Source: Streptomyces iconiensis (GTDB lineage Bacteria > Actinomycetota > Actinomycetes > Streptomycetales > Streptomycetaceae). From it: a DNA stretch of 64,000 bases. Every line of letters begins with the position of its first letter. Positions within the stretch are counted from its first letter, which is position 1. Made by a program: the position numbers and the translations under genes. This document shows, piece after piece, positions 54,289 to 61,809 of this stretch. Below the pieces are notes generated by a model. The model made no database searches. It saw only the letters and a program-made list of their open reading frames with translations, and was not told the origin of the DNA. Where the stretch lies: NCBI RefSeq assembly GCF_028657195.3, contig NZ_JANCPR020000043.1, positions 1 to 64,000 on the forward strand, given 5' to 3'.

Positions 54289-54407
54289 TCGGTAAACCTC
54301 ACTCTACGCCCTTCCGGCACCCACCCGTGACCACTTTTCCGCGCACCGTCCCCGAGCCGTCCCGCGAGCCATCCCCGTGCCGTCGTACGAGCCGCCCCCG
54401 AGCCGCG

Positions 54408-54935
54408 TCATTGCGGGCGGAGGGGGCGCCAGCGGCGTCGGGTCGTGTACGCCTCGTACGGCTGGGGGTCGGGGTAGGTGATCAGTTCGAGGGTGCTGCC
54501 CCAGGGCGTGCGTGTGTAGGTCATCCGGTTGCGCGGGCCGGCCTCGACGCCGGGGAGCGGCCGGGGGCCGCCCACCGGGAGTCCGCCGGCCTCCTCGACA
54601 CGGGCGAGGGCCCCGTCGAGATCGTCGACGTACACGGCCAGGTGCTGCCAGCCCAGACCGGACGGCGGCACGGGCCCTCCTTGGCCGGGGGCGCGGAACT
54701 CGAAGAGTTCAAGTCCCGGGCCGTCCGGCAGGGCGAGCATGCGCACGGCCACCTGCGCGGTGCCTTCCGGAACGCCCAGCCCCTGTTCCAGGGACGGGCC
54801 GGTGCGGGGGCCGTCCTCGCGGCGGAGCGTGTCGTAGAGGACTTCAGCGCCCAGCGCACGGCGGAAGAAGACAGTGGCCGTTTCGATGTCGGGGACGGTG
54901 ACCCCGACGTGGTCGATGCCGCGGACGCCCGGCAT
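54408..54935 (-). CDS. VOC-family dioxygenase/epimerase-like protein
   Basis: A 175-residue protein. IDHVGVTVPDIETATVFFRRALGAEVLYD and QHLAVYVDDLDGALARVEEAGG are the two VOC modules, with His and Glu in metal-site positions, ending STLELITYPD. An insertion between the modules resembles extended VOC proteins, and the C-terminus ends with a basic tail. ATG at 54935 follows the stop of a 51-codon ORF within two bases. Confidence 0.87.
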   Translation of the reverse strand: MPGVRGIDHVGVTVPDIETATVFFRRALGAEVLYDTLRREDGPRTGPSLEQGLGVPEGTAQVAVRMLALPDGPGLELFEFRAPGQGGPVPPSGLGWQHLAVYVDDLDGALARVEEAGGLPVGGPRPLPGVEAGPRNRMTYTRTPWGSTLELITYPDPQPYEAYTTRRRWRPLRPQ

Positions 54936-54936
54936 C

Positions 54937-55092
54937 TCAGGACCCCGGGGTGCGGGGAGTCGTGGCGCGAGGAGTCGTAACACCTGGAGTCATAGCGCGC
55001 GGCGGTTCGCCGTCGGACGCAGGGTCAAGGGCAGGCGCCGGGGCAGCACTCGCAGGGGCAACGCTTCGGAAGGCAACTTCGCCGATGTCCAT
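54937..55092 (-). CDS. Possible 51-residue peptide upstream of the VOC gene
   Basis: An open frame from ATG 55092 with TGA two bases before the VOC ATG, suggesting coupling. It is rich in Ala, Pro and Thr with a C-terminal TTPRATTPRTPGS pattern. An AGGAA lies 12 bases upstream, a weak fit. It could be a real small protein, a leader, or chance. Confidence 0.35.
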   Translation of the reverse strand: MDIGEVAFRSVAPASAAPAPALDPASDGEPPRAMTPGVTTPRATTPRTPGS

Positions 55093-55374
55093 CTGCCGCT
55101 CGTTCCTCTCGGTCCCCGACCTCTGGCGTGGAGGTCAGCTGCACCTTGGCAGGGCGGGCCGAAGGGGATGAGGAGGCGTGCCCCCGCCCGTGTGCCGGTC
55201 GCCCGGTCGGCCCCGTTGCCGCGCCGCGTCCGTTTCGGAGCTGCCCGAAACACCTGCCGCCGTCGGAGCCCGGTACCCAACATGGGCATGGCGACGCCGT
55301 ACGGCCAGGGCCCCGCTCGGTGGAGGCCCGCGCGGGGCGAGCGACCGACCGAGCGCACAAGGAGTACGAGTCCG

Positions 55375-55632
55375 ATGACGTACGCACTCCCACCCGATGT
55401 GACGGCGACCAGGACCGAGGGCGGCATGGTGCTGCTCCAGGAGACGACGGGGCGCTACTGGATGCTCAACGGAACCGGTGCGGCCGTGGTCCAGCTCCTC
55501 ACCGAGGGCAGGACCGTGCCCGCCGTCTCAGCGGAGCTGAGCGCCCGCTTCGGCCAGGACCCCGCCCGGGTCGCAGCCGATGTGCGGGCGCTGCTCAAAC
55601 AGCTCAGCGACGCACGGCTGGTGACCCCATGA
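55375..55632 (+). CDS. PqqD-like RiPP recognition protein (lasso B1 type), orphan
   Basis: An 85-residue protein of the PqqD/lasso B1 fold (RiPP recognition element). ALPPDVTATRTEGGMVLLQETTGRYWMLNGTGAAVVQLLTEG gives the three-strand wing and first helix, followed by AAVSAELSARFGQDPARVAADVRALLKQL. Such proteins bind leader peptides and deliver them to modifying enzymes. No leader-peptidase (B2), cyclase or clear precursor gene is nearby, and a hairpin follows the gene. AAGGAG lies about 12 bases before ATG 55375, rather far; the frame stays open upstream. Confidence 0.82.
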   Translation: MTYALPPDVTATRTEGGMVLLQETTGRYWMLNGTGAAVVQLLTEGRTVPAVSAELSARFGQDPARVAADVRALLKQLSDARLVTP

Positions 55633-55645
55633 GGCTTCCGGCCGA

Positions 55646-55678
55646 GCCGAACAGCGCAGCCCGGGTGTGCTGTTCGGC
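55646..55678 (+). terminator. Hairpin after the PqqD-like gene
   Basis: GCCGAACAGC (55646-55655) pairs with GCTGTTCGGC (55669-55678), 13 bases past the stop, ending the transcript. Confidence 0.7.
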
Positions 55679-55814
55679 CTGCGGTCGTTGAACGCGGGTG
55701 CGTCACGGGGTCCGTGCCGTCGAGCCCGGAGAGCGGGACGCCGAGCCCGCCCCGGGTCGTTCCCTCGTTCGGGGTGAGCGGCAGACCGGGGCGCGGGCTC
55801 GGGACAACAGGCGG

Positions 55815-56705
55815 TCAGTTCGTGGAGTGGGCTGCCTTGTTGATGAGGCGGGCCACGGCGTCGGGGTGGGAGACGGTGACCGCGTGGGACGCGTTGATCT
55901 TGACCGTGCGGGCGTGGGCGCGGTCGGCCATGAAGGTCTGCGCCTTGAGGGGGATGTTGCGGTCCTGTGTGGTGATCATGGACCAGGACGGGATCGTCCT
56001 CCAGGCGGCGGCTTCGGCGCCCTCGTCAAGTGCCGCACTGGTGACGGGCCGCTGAGTGGCCGCCATCTGCTGCGCCGTGGAGCGGGACACGTCGGCGGCG
56101 AACTGGCGGTGGAACTTGCCCTGTTCGATGTACAGATCCGTCACCTTCGAGCCGTCGGGCAGAGCTGTGGGGACCTCGTTGAGCGTGGAGCCGAGGGTAC
56201 TGCCGGGGAACTTCGCGGACAGCTCGGACGCGCTCTCGCCCTTGTCGGGGAGGAAGGCGGCGACGTAGACGAGGGCCTCGACGTTCTTGTTGCCTGCGGC
56301 GGCCTCGCTGATGACGGAGCCGCCGTAGGAGTGTCCCGCCAGGACGACGGGGCCTTTGATGCCGGCGAGTACATCGCGGAGGTAGGCGGCGTCACTGCTG
56401 ACACCGCGCAGCGGGTTGGCGGGCGCCATGACCGGATAGCCCTCCCGCTTCAGCCGCTTGACCACACCGTTCCAGCTGGAACCTTCGGCGAAAGCGCCGT
56501 GGACCAGGACGACGGTCGGCTTGGGGCCGTGGTGCCCCTTCGGCACCGCCTTGAGGGTGCTGTTGGCCTTGTCGGCGCTGCCGCCGCTGTCCGCCTTGCC
56601 CGCGTTGGCAGTGCCGGTGGCCGTGAGGACGAGCGCGACAGTTGCGGCGGCGCCGAGAGCGGCCAGGGTGAGCTGCGAGCGACGGAGCGGCTTGCGGTTC
56701 GGCAT
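55815..56705 (-). CDS. Secreted alpha/beta-fold hydrolase
   Basis: A 296-residue protein. A signal peptide of about 36 residues (RRSQLTLAALGAAATVALVLTATGTANAG) precedes a hydrolase: VLVHGAFAEGSSW oxyanion region, GHSYGGSVI nucleophile Ser, and NASHAVTVSHP His. Homologous to the cytoplasmic hydrolase at 51079. ATG at 56705 with GGAG upstream. Substrate unknown. Confidence 0.9.
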   Translation of the reverse strand: MPNRKPLRRSQLTLAALGAAATVALVLTATGTANAGKADSGGSADKANSTLKAVPKGHHGPKPTVVLVHGAFAEGSSWNGVVKRLKREGYPVMAPANPLRGVSSDAAYLRDVLAGIKGPVVLAGHSYGGSVISEAAAGNKNVEALVYVAAFLPDKGESASELSAKFPGSTLGSTLNEVPTALPDGSKVTDLYIEQGKFHRQFAADVSRSTAQQMAATQRPVTSAALDEGAEAAAWRTIPSWSMITTQDRNIPLKAQTFMADRAHARTVKINASHAVTVSHPDAVARLINKAAHSTN

Positions 56706-56981
56706 AGGAATCTCCTGATGTGGGGTGTTGCGCGCGCGGTGTTGCGTGCGGGGGTGAGTGCGGTCCTGCGTGCGGTGTGTATACGGCCGGTGCTGTTCGG
56801 CCCTCATGGGCGGGCCGCCGCGACGGCGGGGCGCACGATGGTCCGTGGAACACGGATGAGGTACGTGTGGGGGCGCGGCATGCGCGCTCGCGCAGTGGCT
56901 CCATGCAGCCAGGCGGCAAGGGCGTTGGCGACGTAGGTGCCGTCCAGGTCGGCAAGGGAGAGTCCGGCCGAAGCGGCCGAG

Positions 56982-57031
56982 GATTCAGAGGTTTCGCGGC
57001 GGAAGCGATTCAGAGGTTTCGCGGCGGAAGC
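56982..57031. repeat. 25-bp perfect tandem duplication in the SDR pseudogene
   Basis: Copies 56982-57006 and 57007-57031 are identical. The length is not a multiple of three and shifts the frame near the SDR C-terminus. Confidence 0.95.
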
Positions 57032-57180
57032 GGGGCTCGTCGGTCGTCGCCGCCTCGACCACGACCGTCGCCACGTCGTCCGGGGGTGTCTGCGCGACCG
57101 GCATGGCCGCCATGGCGAATCGGCCGGATTCCTCGCTGAGTTCGCGGTAGGTCCCACCGGGGGTGGAGAGCGCCTCGACG

Positions 57181-57224
57181 TCCATGTTCCCGGTGACGTT
57201 CGTCCATGTTCGCGGTGACGTTCG
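57181..57224. repeat. 22-bp tandem duplication in the SDR pseudogene
   Basis: Copies 57181-57202 and 57203-57224 differ at one base. It shifts the frame just after the substrate-loop region. Confidence 0.95.
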
Positions 57225-57739
57225 TCGCGACGTACGGGGGTTCGGCCACGCTGACCGCGCCCCCGGAACGGACGGCGACCGGCTCAAGTGACTGCGTCAA
57301 GCCTTCCCGTGCGGACTTCGAGGCGGAGCACGCGTCGAGGAACGGCCGGCCGTGGGTCGCACCGTCGCTGGTGACGGTGACGGTGACGGTGCGCCCGGCG
57401 CCGACCTCCCACACCGGCGGAAACACATGCCGTATGAGCCTGGCGGCTCCCCAAATGGACTCCCTGGGTCGTGGCCCCGTCCAGCAGGGCGTCTGCCTTG
57501 CCGGTGCCCCGCGTCGCCGCGACGACACGTATGTTCCTGTGGACCGCCAGGCCCACGTCGGTGTACAGGCCGATCCCGCTCGACGTTCCCGTCACGACCG
57601 CGAGCCGGGGTTGGGTGGTCATCTCGGACTCCTTCATGAGCGGGGGCGTGTGGGCGTTCGGTCCGGCGTGGTTCATGGTGCGGCCCGGTTCCGCACCTCT
57701 GGTCGCGCTCCTGACAGTACGGAGCGGAAGGAAGTTTTA

Positions 57740-57765
57740 GCAGTGTGAACTTTTCTTAACACTGC
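57740..57765. promoter_or_regulatory. Putative TetR operator between TetR and SDR pseudogene
   Basis: GCAGTGT, twelve A/T-rich bases, ACACTGC: a perfect 7-bp dyad in the only clearly A/T-rich spot of the region, 44 bp from the TetR start. Confidence 0.65.
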
Positions 57766-57809
57766 CAAACCCCTTTGTTGTTGTTATGCGACCGCCGTAC
57801 GGTCCTCGC

Positions 57810-58562
57810 ATGTCCCCAGACACGTCCGCTTCCACCGGCACGTCCGCTTCCGCGAGCGACGCGCTCACGCTGCGCCAGCGGCGCCGGGCCGTCGCCACGC
57901 GCGAGATCCTGACCGCCGCCGAGTCCCACATCGCCGAGAACGGGCCCGCCGCGCTGTCCCTGCGCGCGGTCGCGCGAAGTCTCGGCATGACGGTGCAGGC
58001 GCTCTACCACTACTTTCCGAGCCGGGACGACCTCGTCACTGCGCTCGTCACCAAGGCGTACGACGATCTCGCCGACGCCGTACAGGCCGCGGTCCCCGGG
58101 GACGCGGCCGAGCCGCGGGTACTGGCACCGGCCGAGGGGTACAGGCAGTGGGCCGTCGACCACCCCGAACGGTTCCAACTCCTGTACGGGGCGCCGCTTC
58201 GGTACTACCAAGCTCCCGTCGAAGGCCCGACCACCATGGCGGTCCGCCGGATGAGCAATCTCTTCCAGCACGAGCTGTTCGCCGAGTTCACGACGGAACA
58301 ACTGGCCGCGGCCCGTACTCCCGAACTCTCCCCCGCACTACGGGCGCATCTCGCACACCTGCCGCACGACGGGATGGGGTCGCTGCCTCCTCCCGCCGCC
58401 TCGCTGCTTCTGAGCGCGTGGGGGCACATGCATGGCCTCGTCACACTGGAGGTCTTCGGGCACACGGCGTTCATCGGTGACCACCAGGCCGAGGTCTTCC
58501 GCGCGGCCATGCGGAACCTGTCCGAGGACATACACCGCCGGATCACTGCTCAGGCGGCGTGA
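57810..58562 (+). CDS. TetR-family regulator (TetR_C_33/WHG type)
   Basis: A 250-residue regulator. A Ser/Thr/Ala-rich N-terminus leads to the HTH (RRAVATREILTAAESHIAENGPAALSLRAVARSLGMTVQALYHYFPSRDDLVTALV, about residues 30-80). The ligand domain has YRQWAVDHPERFQLLYGAP, diagnostic of the WHG-type C-terminal family. ATG 57810; an in-frame ATG at 57786 would add eight residues. It is divergent from the dead SDR gene and may now be without its target. Its last 20 bases overlap the convergent 69-residue gene. Confidence 0.92.
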   Translation: MSPDTSASTGTSASASDALTLRQRRRAVATREILTAAESHIAENGPAALSLRAVARSLGMTVQALYHYFPSRDDLVTALVTKAYDDLADAVQAAVPGDAAEPRVLAPAEGYRQWAVDHPERFQLLYGAPLRYYQAPVEGPTTMAVRRMSNLFQHELFAEFTTEQLAAARTPELSPALRAHLAHLPHDGMGSLPPPAASLLLSAWGHMHGLVTLEVFGHTAFIGDHQAEVFRAAMRNLSEDIHRRITAQAA

Positions 58563-58752
58563 TCACGGTTCCTGGGGTCAGGATCTGGTCGAGGGTGTCG
58601 CGGATGGCGCGGTAGGCGATGCTCTCCATGACCGTGAGGGACTCGGGGGACTCAGCCGCCGGAGCCGGTGAGTTCGACACCTCGGCGTCCGCCCAGTCCC
58701 GAGCCCTGCGGATGCGCTCCAACAGCTCTTGTGCGTCCAGAGGCTGTGTCAT
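58543..58752 (-). CDS. Small conserved-looking helical protein
   Basis: A 69-residue acidic helical protein: ELLERIRRARDWADAEVSN, then ESLTVMESIAYRAIRDTLDQIL. No signal or membrane segment. ATG 58752 is the natural start. The 3' ends of this gene and the convergent TetR gene overlap by 20 bases. Function unknown. Confidence 0.68.
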   Translation of the reverse strand: MTQPLDAQELLERIRRARDWADAEVSNSPAPAAESPESLTVMESIAYRAIRDTLDQILTPGTVITPPEQ

Positions 58753-59065
58753 GCCGAGGACCGTACAGCCGCGAACCGGACGTTGTCCGTCCGCCAACCG
58801 TGCCCCGGGGTTGTGCACATGAGTGACGGTCGGTACGGCCCTCAGCGCCGCCCGTACGTCCGAACGCCCGAACGTTCCTATGGAAGGTCGGCGGGGCCCC
58901 GGGTGTTCCCGGCGACGGTGGGCGCGTTCCGGCCGGATCGTTCGGTCATGCCGGTGCGCGCTGGTCATCAGCGTCGCGGAGGAACCGCACGGGCTTCCGG
59001 GGCCCCGCCGGTCGGACGGCGGGCCGCCGGTCCCTTTCGGCGGCCCACCGAACTCGCGTGGCCCG
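58753..59065. other. Intergenic region
   Basis: About 310 bp between the leftward small gene and DUF4232 gene. It must hold the former's promoter. Nothing else seen. Confidence 0.5.
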
Positions 59066-59971
59066 TCAGGCGCCGCCGGTACCGGGGGACAGCGTGCCGA
59101 TCTTCGGCACCGATGCCTTGCCGGTGGCGGTCACGGGGCCGCCGTTCCAGTCGACGCGGATCGAGGCCCGCTGGTCGGGCGGCGTGAGCAGCGCCGTGTC
59201 CGGGGTGACGGTCGGTACGCCGGTCATCTGCGGGTTGCTGAAGGACAGCGGAGCCCAGGCGCTCTTGCCGGGAGGGAGCGTGACGGTCCGCGCACTCCCC
59301 CCGTTGCGCTCGGGGTTCACCGAGACCTGGTCACCGTCGGAGTTGAGGAAGGCGAACCCCGGGAAGCCACGCACCGAGCATGTGCTGCCGGAGTCGTTGG
59401 TGAAGACGAGAGCGAAGTTCTCCTGTCCCGCACCCGGGTGGTTCGGGCCGATCGTTCCCTTCAGGTCCGAGGACGTGCAGGCGCCGGGCTTGCCGGAGCC
59501 GTACTGGCCACCGGCCTGGCCCGCCTGGCTGCTGCTGCCGCCCTTGACGCTGGTCGCCTCCCCCTTGGCGCCGCCGGCCGAGGCCGAGCCTGAGTCCCCC
59601 GAGCCACCGGTGTTCCCGGCCCCCTCCTGGCCGTTGCCGCCCGTACCGCCGTCTCCCGCACCCCCGGTGCCGCCCTTGGCGCCCTTGTCTCCGTGCTCGC
59701 TGCCGCTTCCGCTGCCGTGATCGCTGTGGCCGCTGTGGTCGCTCTGCGAGGAGCCCGCTGGTGCCGCGCCACCCTCGGCCTTCTGGGGCGGCGAGGCGCT
59801 GCTGTCCTTGTCGCCGCAGCCGGCCATCAGCGCGCCCGCGGCCAGTACAGCGGCGGCGGCTGCCGCCACGCGCGCCGGGCGGCCGGAACGGCGCAGGGCC
59901 GGGACAGGTACCGCGCCGGTGGTGCTCCCCTGGTCGCGGCGCCAGGTCGTCGTCTCCTCGTGCTGTGCCAT
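59066..59971 (-). CDS. DUF4232 lipoprotein
   Basis: A 301-residue protein. A cytoplasmic basic start leads to a hydrophobic segment ending ALMAGCGDKD, a lipobox with Cys near residue 53. A Gly/Ser/His/Asp-rich linker of about 110 residues follows (HSGHSDHGSGSGSEHGDKG near 78-96), then the DUF4232 domain: ACTSSDLKGTIG, NFALVFTNDSGSTCSVRGFPGFAFLNSDG, ending WNGGPVTATG. The two domain Cys probably pair. The fold is Ig-like and surface-exposed; function unknown. His/Asp-rich sequence in the linker might bind metal. ATG 59971. Confidence 0.87.
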   Translation of the reverse strand: MAQHEETTTWRRDQGSTTGAVPVPALRRSGRPARVAAAAAAVLAAGALMAGCGDKDSSASPPQKAEGGAAPAGSSQSDHSGHSDHGSGSGSEHGDKGAKGGTGGAGDGGTGGNGQEGAGNTGGSGDSGSASAGGAKGEATSVKGGSSSQAGQAGGQYGSGKPGACTSSDLKGTIGPNHPGAGQENFALVFTNDSGSTCSVRGFPGFAFLNSDGDQVSVNPERNGGSARTVTLPPGKSAWAPLSFSNPQMTGVPTVTPDTALLTPPDQRASIRVDWNGGPVTATGKASVPKIGTLSPGTGGA

Positions 59972-60357
59972 GGCTTCCGTAACCCCCTTGCTCCTCGCGT
60001 CCCCGCTATCGGGCCGTACACAGAGTTCGATGGCGGGTGCTGCGGATAAGTTCACGGGGCCGGGGACTTTTTTCCGGGCAGCTGACGGGCCGGCACGTGG
60101 GGCCTGCCCCGTCGGTCGGTGGGCCTGCCCCGTCGGCCGGTTGAGGCTCAGGGGGCGTCCGCGGGGCTCGCGCCGTGTCGTGCGCCGCACGGGCGCGGGG
60201 CACGCCGCTGCGGCCGAACAGGACACGCGGCGCTATGCGTTGTGGAGTACGGGCCCGGGGGAACCACACCAGTGGCAGAGCCGTTCGGCGAGCCCGTACA
60301 GGGGCGCCGCGCGGTTCGCTCCCAGCACAGTCATCCGGCGGCCGGACGGAACGAACC
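59972..60357. other. Divergent region between DUF4232 and XRE genes
   Basis: About 385 bp with no gene seen. It holds a 21-bp tandem duplication with one mismatch (60100-60120, 60121-60141). Promoters for both genes should lie here but none is clear. Confidence 0.55.
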
Positions 60358-61683
60358 ATGAGCAGTGGCACCAGCAGCACCCTCACCATCGAACAGGCCA
60401 CCGAGGCGTTCGCTGCCGAGGTCGCCTACTGGCGTGAGGTGCGGGGCCTCTCCAAGAAGGCCCTCGCCAAGGAGCTGGGCTATACGTCCTCCTATGTCAG
60501 TCACGTGGAGTCCGGACGCCACGGACCCAGCGAGGACTTCGCCCGCCGCGCCGACAGCGCGCTGAACGCGGGCGGTGCGATCGAACGGCGCGGACGCGAG
60601 TACGTGCAGGCGTGCGGAAGCGTGTACGGGCAGGCATGCGGACGCGGATGTGGGGCGGTCCGTGAGCAGGGGCCCGAGCCGGGGTCGGGGGCGGAACTGG
60701 CATCGGAGCCAGGGCCGGTGTCGGGGCCAGGGCCGGTGTCGGAGTCGGGGCCGGTGTCGGAGTCGGGGCCGGTGTCGGAGTCGGGGCTGGTGTCGGGGCC
60801 AGGGCCGGTGTCGGAGTCGGGGCCGGTGTCGGAGTCGGGGCTGGTGTCGGGGCCGGGGTACGGGTCCCGGGCCGAGCCCGCGTCCGGAACCGAGCCGCCG
60901 TACGCGCCCGGAACCGAGCCCCCGTACAGGCCGGCGCACGGGGAGGAGGGCGGGGCGGAACGCGCGCCCGGCGAGGTGTCCCTTGCGCGTCCGGTGGAGC
61001 AGCCGTACGCCACAGGCTCCGCGCTCGTGGTCGAACATGACGCGGCACGCCTCGACTACGACGGCACCGGATACCGGATCACGACCCGACGCCTGCTGCG
61101 CAACGTCGGCGCCGAACCCATCGCCCGCTACCTCATCCGTATCAGCGTCGACCGCTACCCCGGCAGGCCCGAGCGGTCCCACGCGCACTATCGCCGGCAC
61201 CCGCTCACCTGGGCCGGCCTGGAACTGGCCGCGCGCTGTGCGGACGAGCCCATGCGGCTGGAGGCGCGGCACGACCGCGAGGCGTTCAAGGAGGTGTGGC
61301 TGCTGTTCGAGAACGCACACGGCCGTTTCCCGCTCCACCCCGGTGAATCCGTGTGGATCGAGTACGGCTACCGCGTGAGCGATCAGCAGTGGGGCCACTG
61401 GTTCCAGCGCGCCGTACGGTTGCCGACCAAGCGGCTGGAAGTGCGGCTCACCTTCCCCCGTGTCCTCGATCCGGTGTTGTGGGGCACGGAGACCTGCACC
61501 GGCGCCCGGCGGATCCCGCTGCGTACGGCGCCGCGCCACCGCGACGACCTCATGGGAGGCGGCCTGGCCGACGAGGGCACCCGTGTCTTCTACTGGTCGG
61601 TCGCCACGCCACCCCTGCACGCCCGCTACCGGCTCGAATGGCGCTTCCGCGCCGGGTCGGCGGGGGTGCCCCCGGGTACGTAG
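60358..61683 (+). CDS. XRE-family DNA-binding protein with repeat linker
   Basis: A 441-residue protein. The HTH_3 domain is at residues 12-72 (WREVRGLSKKALAKELGYTSSYVSHVESGRHGPSEDFARRAD). A linker of about 140 residues contains eight hexapeptide units of Gly-Pro-Val-Ser-Glu-Ser type (119-166). A C-terminal domain of about 220 residues follows (YRITTRRLLRNVGAEPIARYLIRISVDRYPG, FKEVWLLFENAHGRFPL, SVWIEYGYRVSDQQWGHWFQRAVRLPT), conserved in streptomycete XRE proteins and of beta-rich character but unknown ligand. ATG 60358. Neighbours give no clue to its targets. Confidence 0.87.
   Translation: MSSGTSSTLTIEQATEAFAAEVAYWREVRGLSKKALAKELGYTSSYVSHVESGRHGPSEDFARRADSALNAGGAIERRGREYVQACGSVYGQACGRGCGAVREQGPEPGSGAELASEPGPVSGPGPVSESGPVSESGPVSESGLVSGPGPVSESGPVSESGLVSGPGYGSRAEPASGTEPPYAPGTEPPYRPAHGEEGGAERAPGEVSLARPVEQPYATGSALVVEHDAARLDYDGTGYRITTRRLLRNVGAEPIARYLIRISVDRYPGRPERSHAHYRRHPLTWAGLELAARCADEPMRLEARHDREAFKEVWLLFENAHGRFPLHPGESVWIEYGYRVSDQQWGHWFQRAVRLPTKRLEVRLTFPRVLDPVLWGTETCTGARRIPLRTAPRHRDDLMGGGLADEGTRVFYWSVATPPLHARYRLEWRFRAGSAGVPPGT
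60712..60855. repeat. 18-bp minisatellite in the XRE gene
   Basis: Eight 18-bp units in frame, coding GPVSES (five times), GLVSGP (twice) and GPVSGP. A higher-order pattern of GPVSES runs ending in GLVSGP shows repeated block duplication. Confidence 0.95.
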
Positions 61684-61809
61684 CAATGCCGCGCACAGTC
61701 GCGCACCGCCGCGTGGCAACGCCCCGCCGAGGACGGGCAGTTCGGCCCGGGCAGTCCGGCACGGACGGTCAAACATGGGCGGTCAGGCCGGGCAGTCCGG
61801 CACGGGCGG

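Larger units (their letters stand above)
56804..57622 (-). pseudogene. Decayed SDR-family oxidoreductase
   Basis: Starts with a good ribosome site and ATG 57622, MTTQPRLAVVTGTSSGIG (the Rossmann glycine motif), but homology then jumps frames. After a deletion of roughly 80 codons the frame resumes with GAGRTVTVTVTSDGATHG and CSASKSAREGLTQSLEP, where the catalytic Tyr of Tyr-x3-Lys is Cys. A 22-bp tandem duplication (57181-57224) and a 25-bp one (56982-57031), each one base over a multiple of three, cause two more frameshifts. Removing one copy of each rejoins TNVTGNMDVEALSTPGGTYRE to FRRETSESSAASAGLSLADL. It faces a TetR gene that probably once controlled it. Confidence 0.85.

Noticed and set aside
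55093..55374. Lasso peptide precursor upstream of the PqqD-like gene
   Set aside because: No short frame with a plausible leader and a Gly-first core with Asp/Glu at position 7-9 was found on either strand.
60712..60855. CRISPR array
   Set aside because: Contiguous in-frame 18-bp minisatellite inside a gene.
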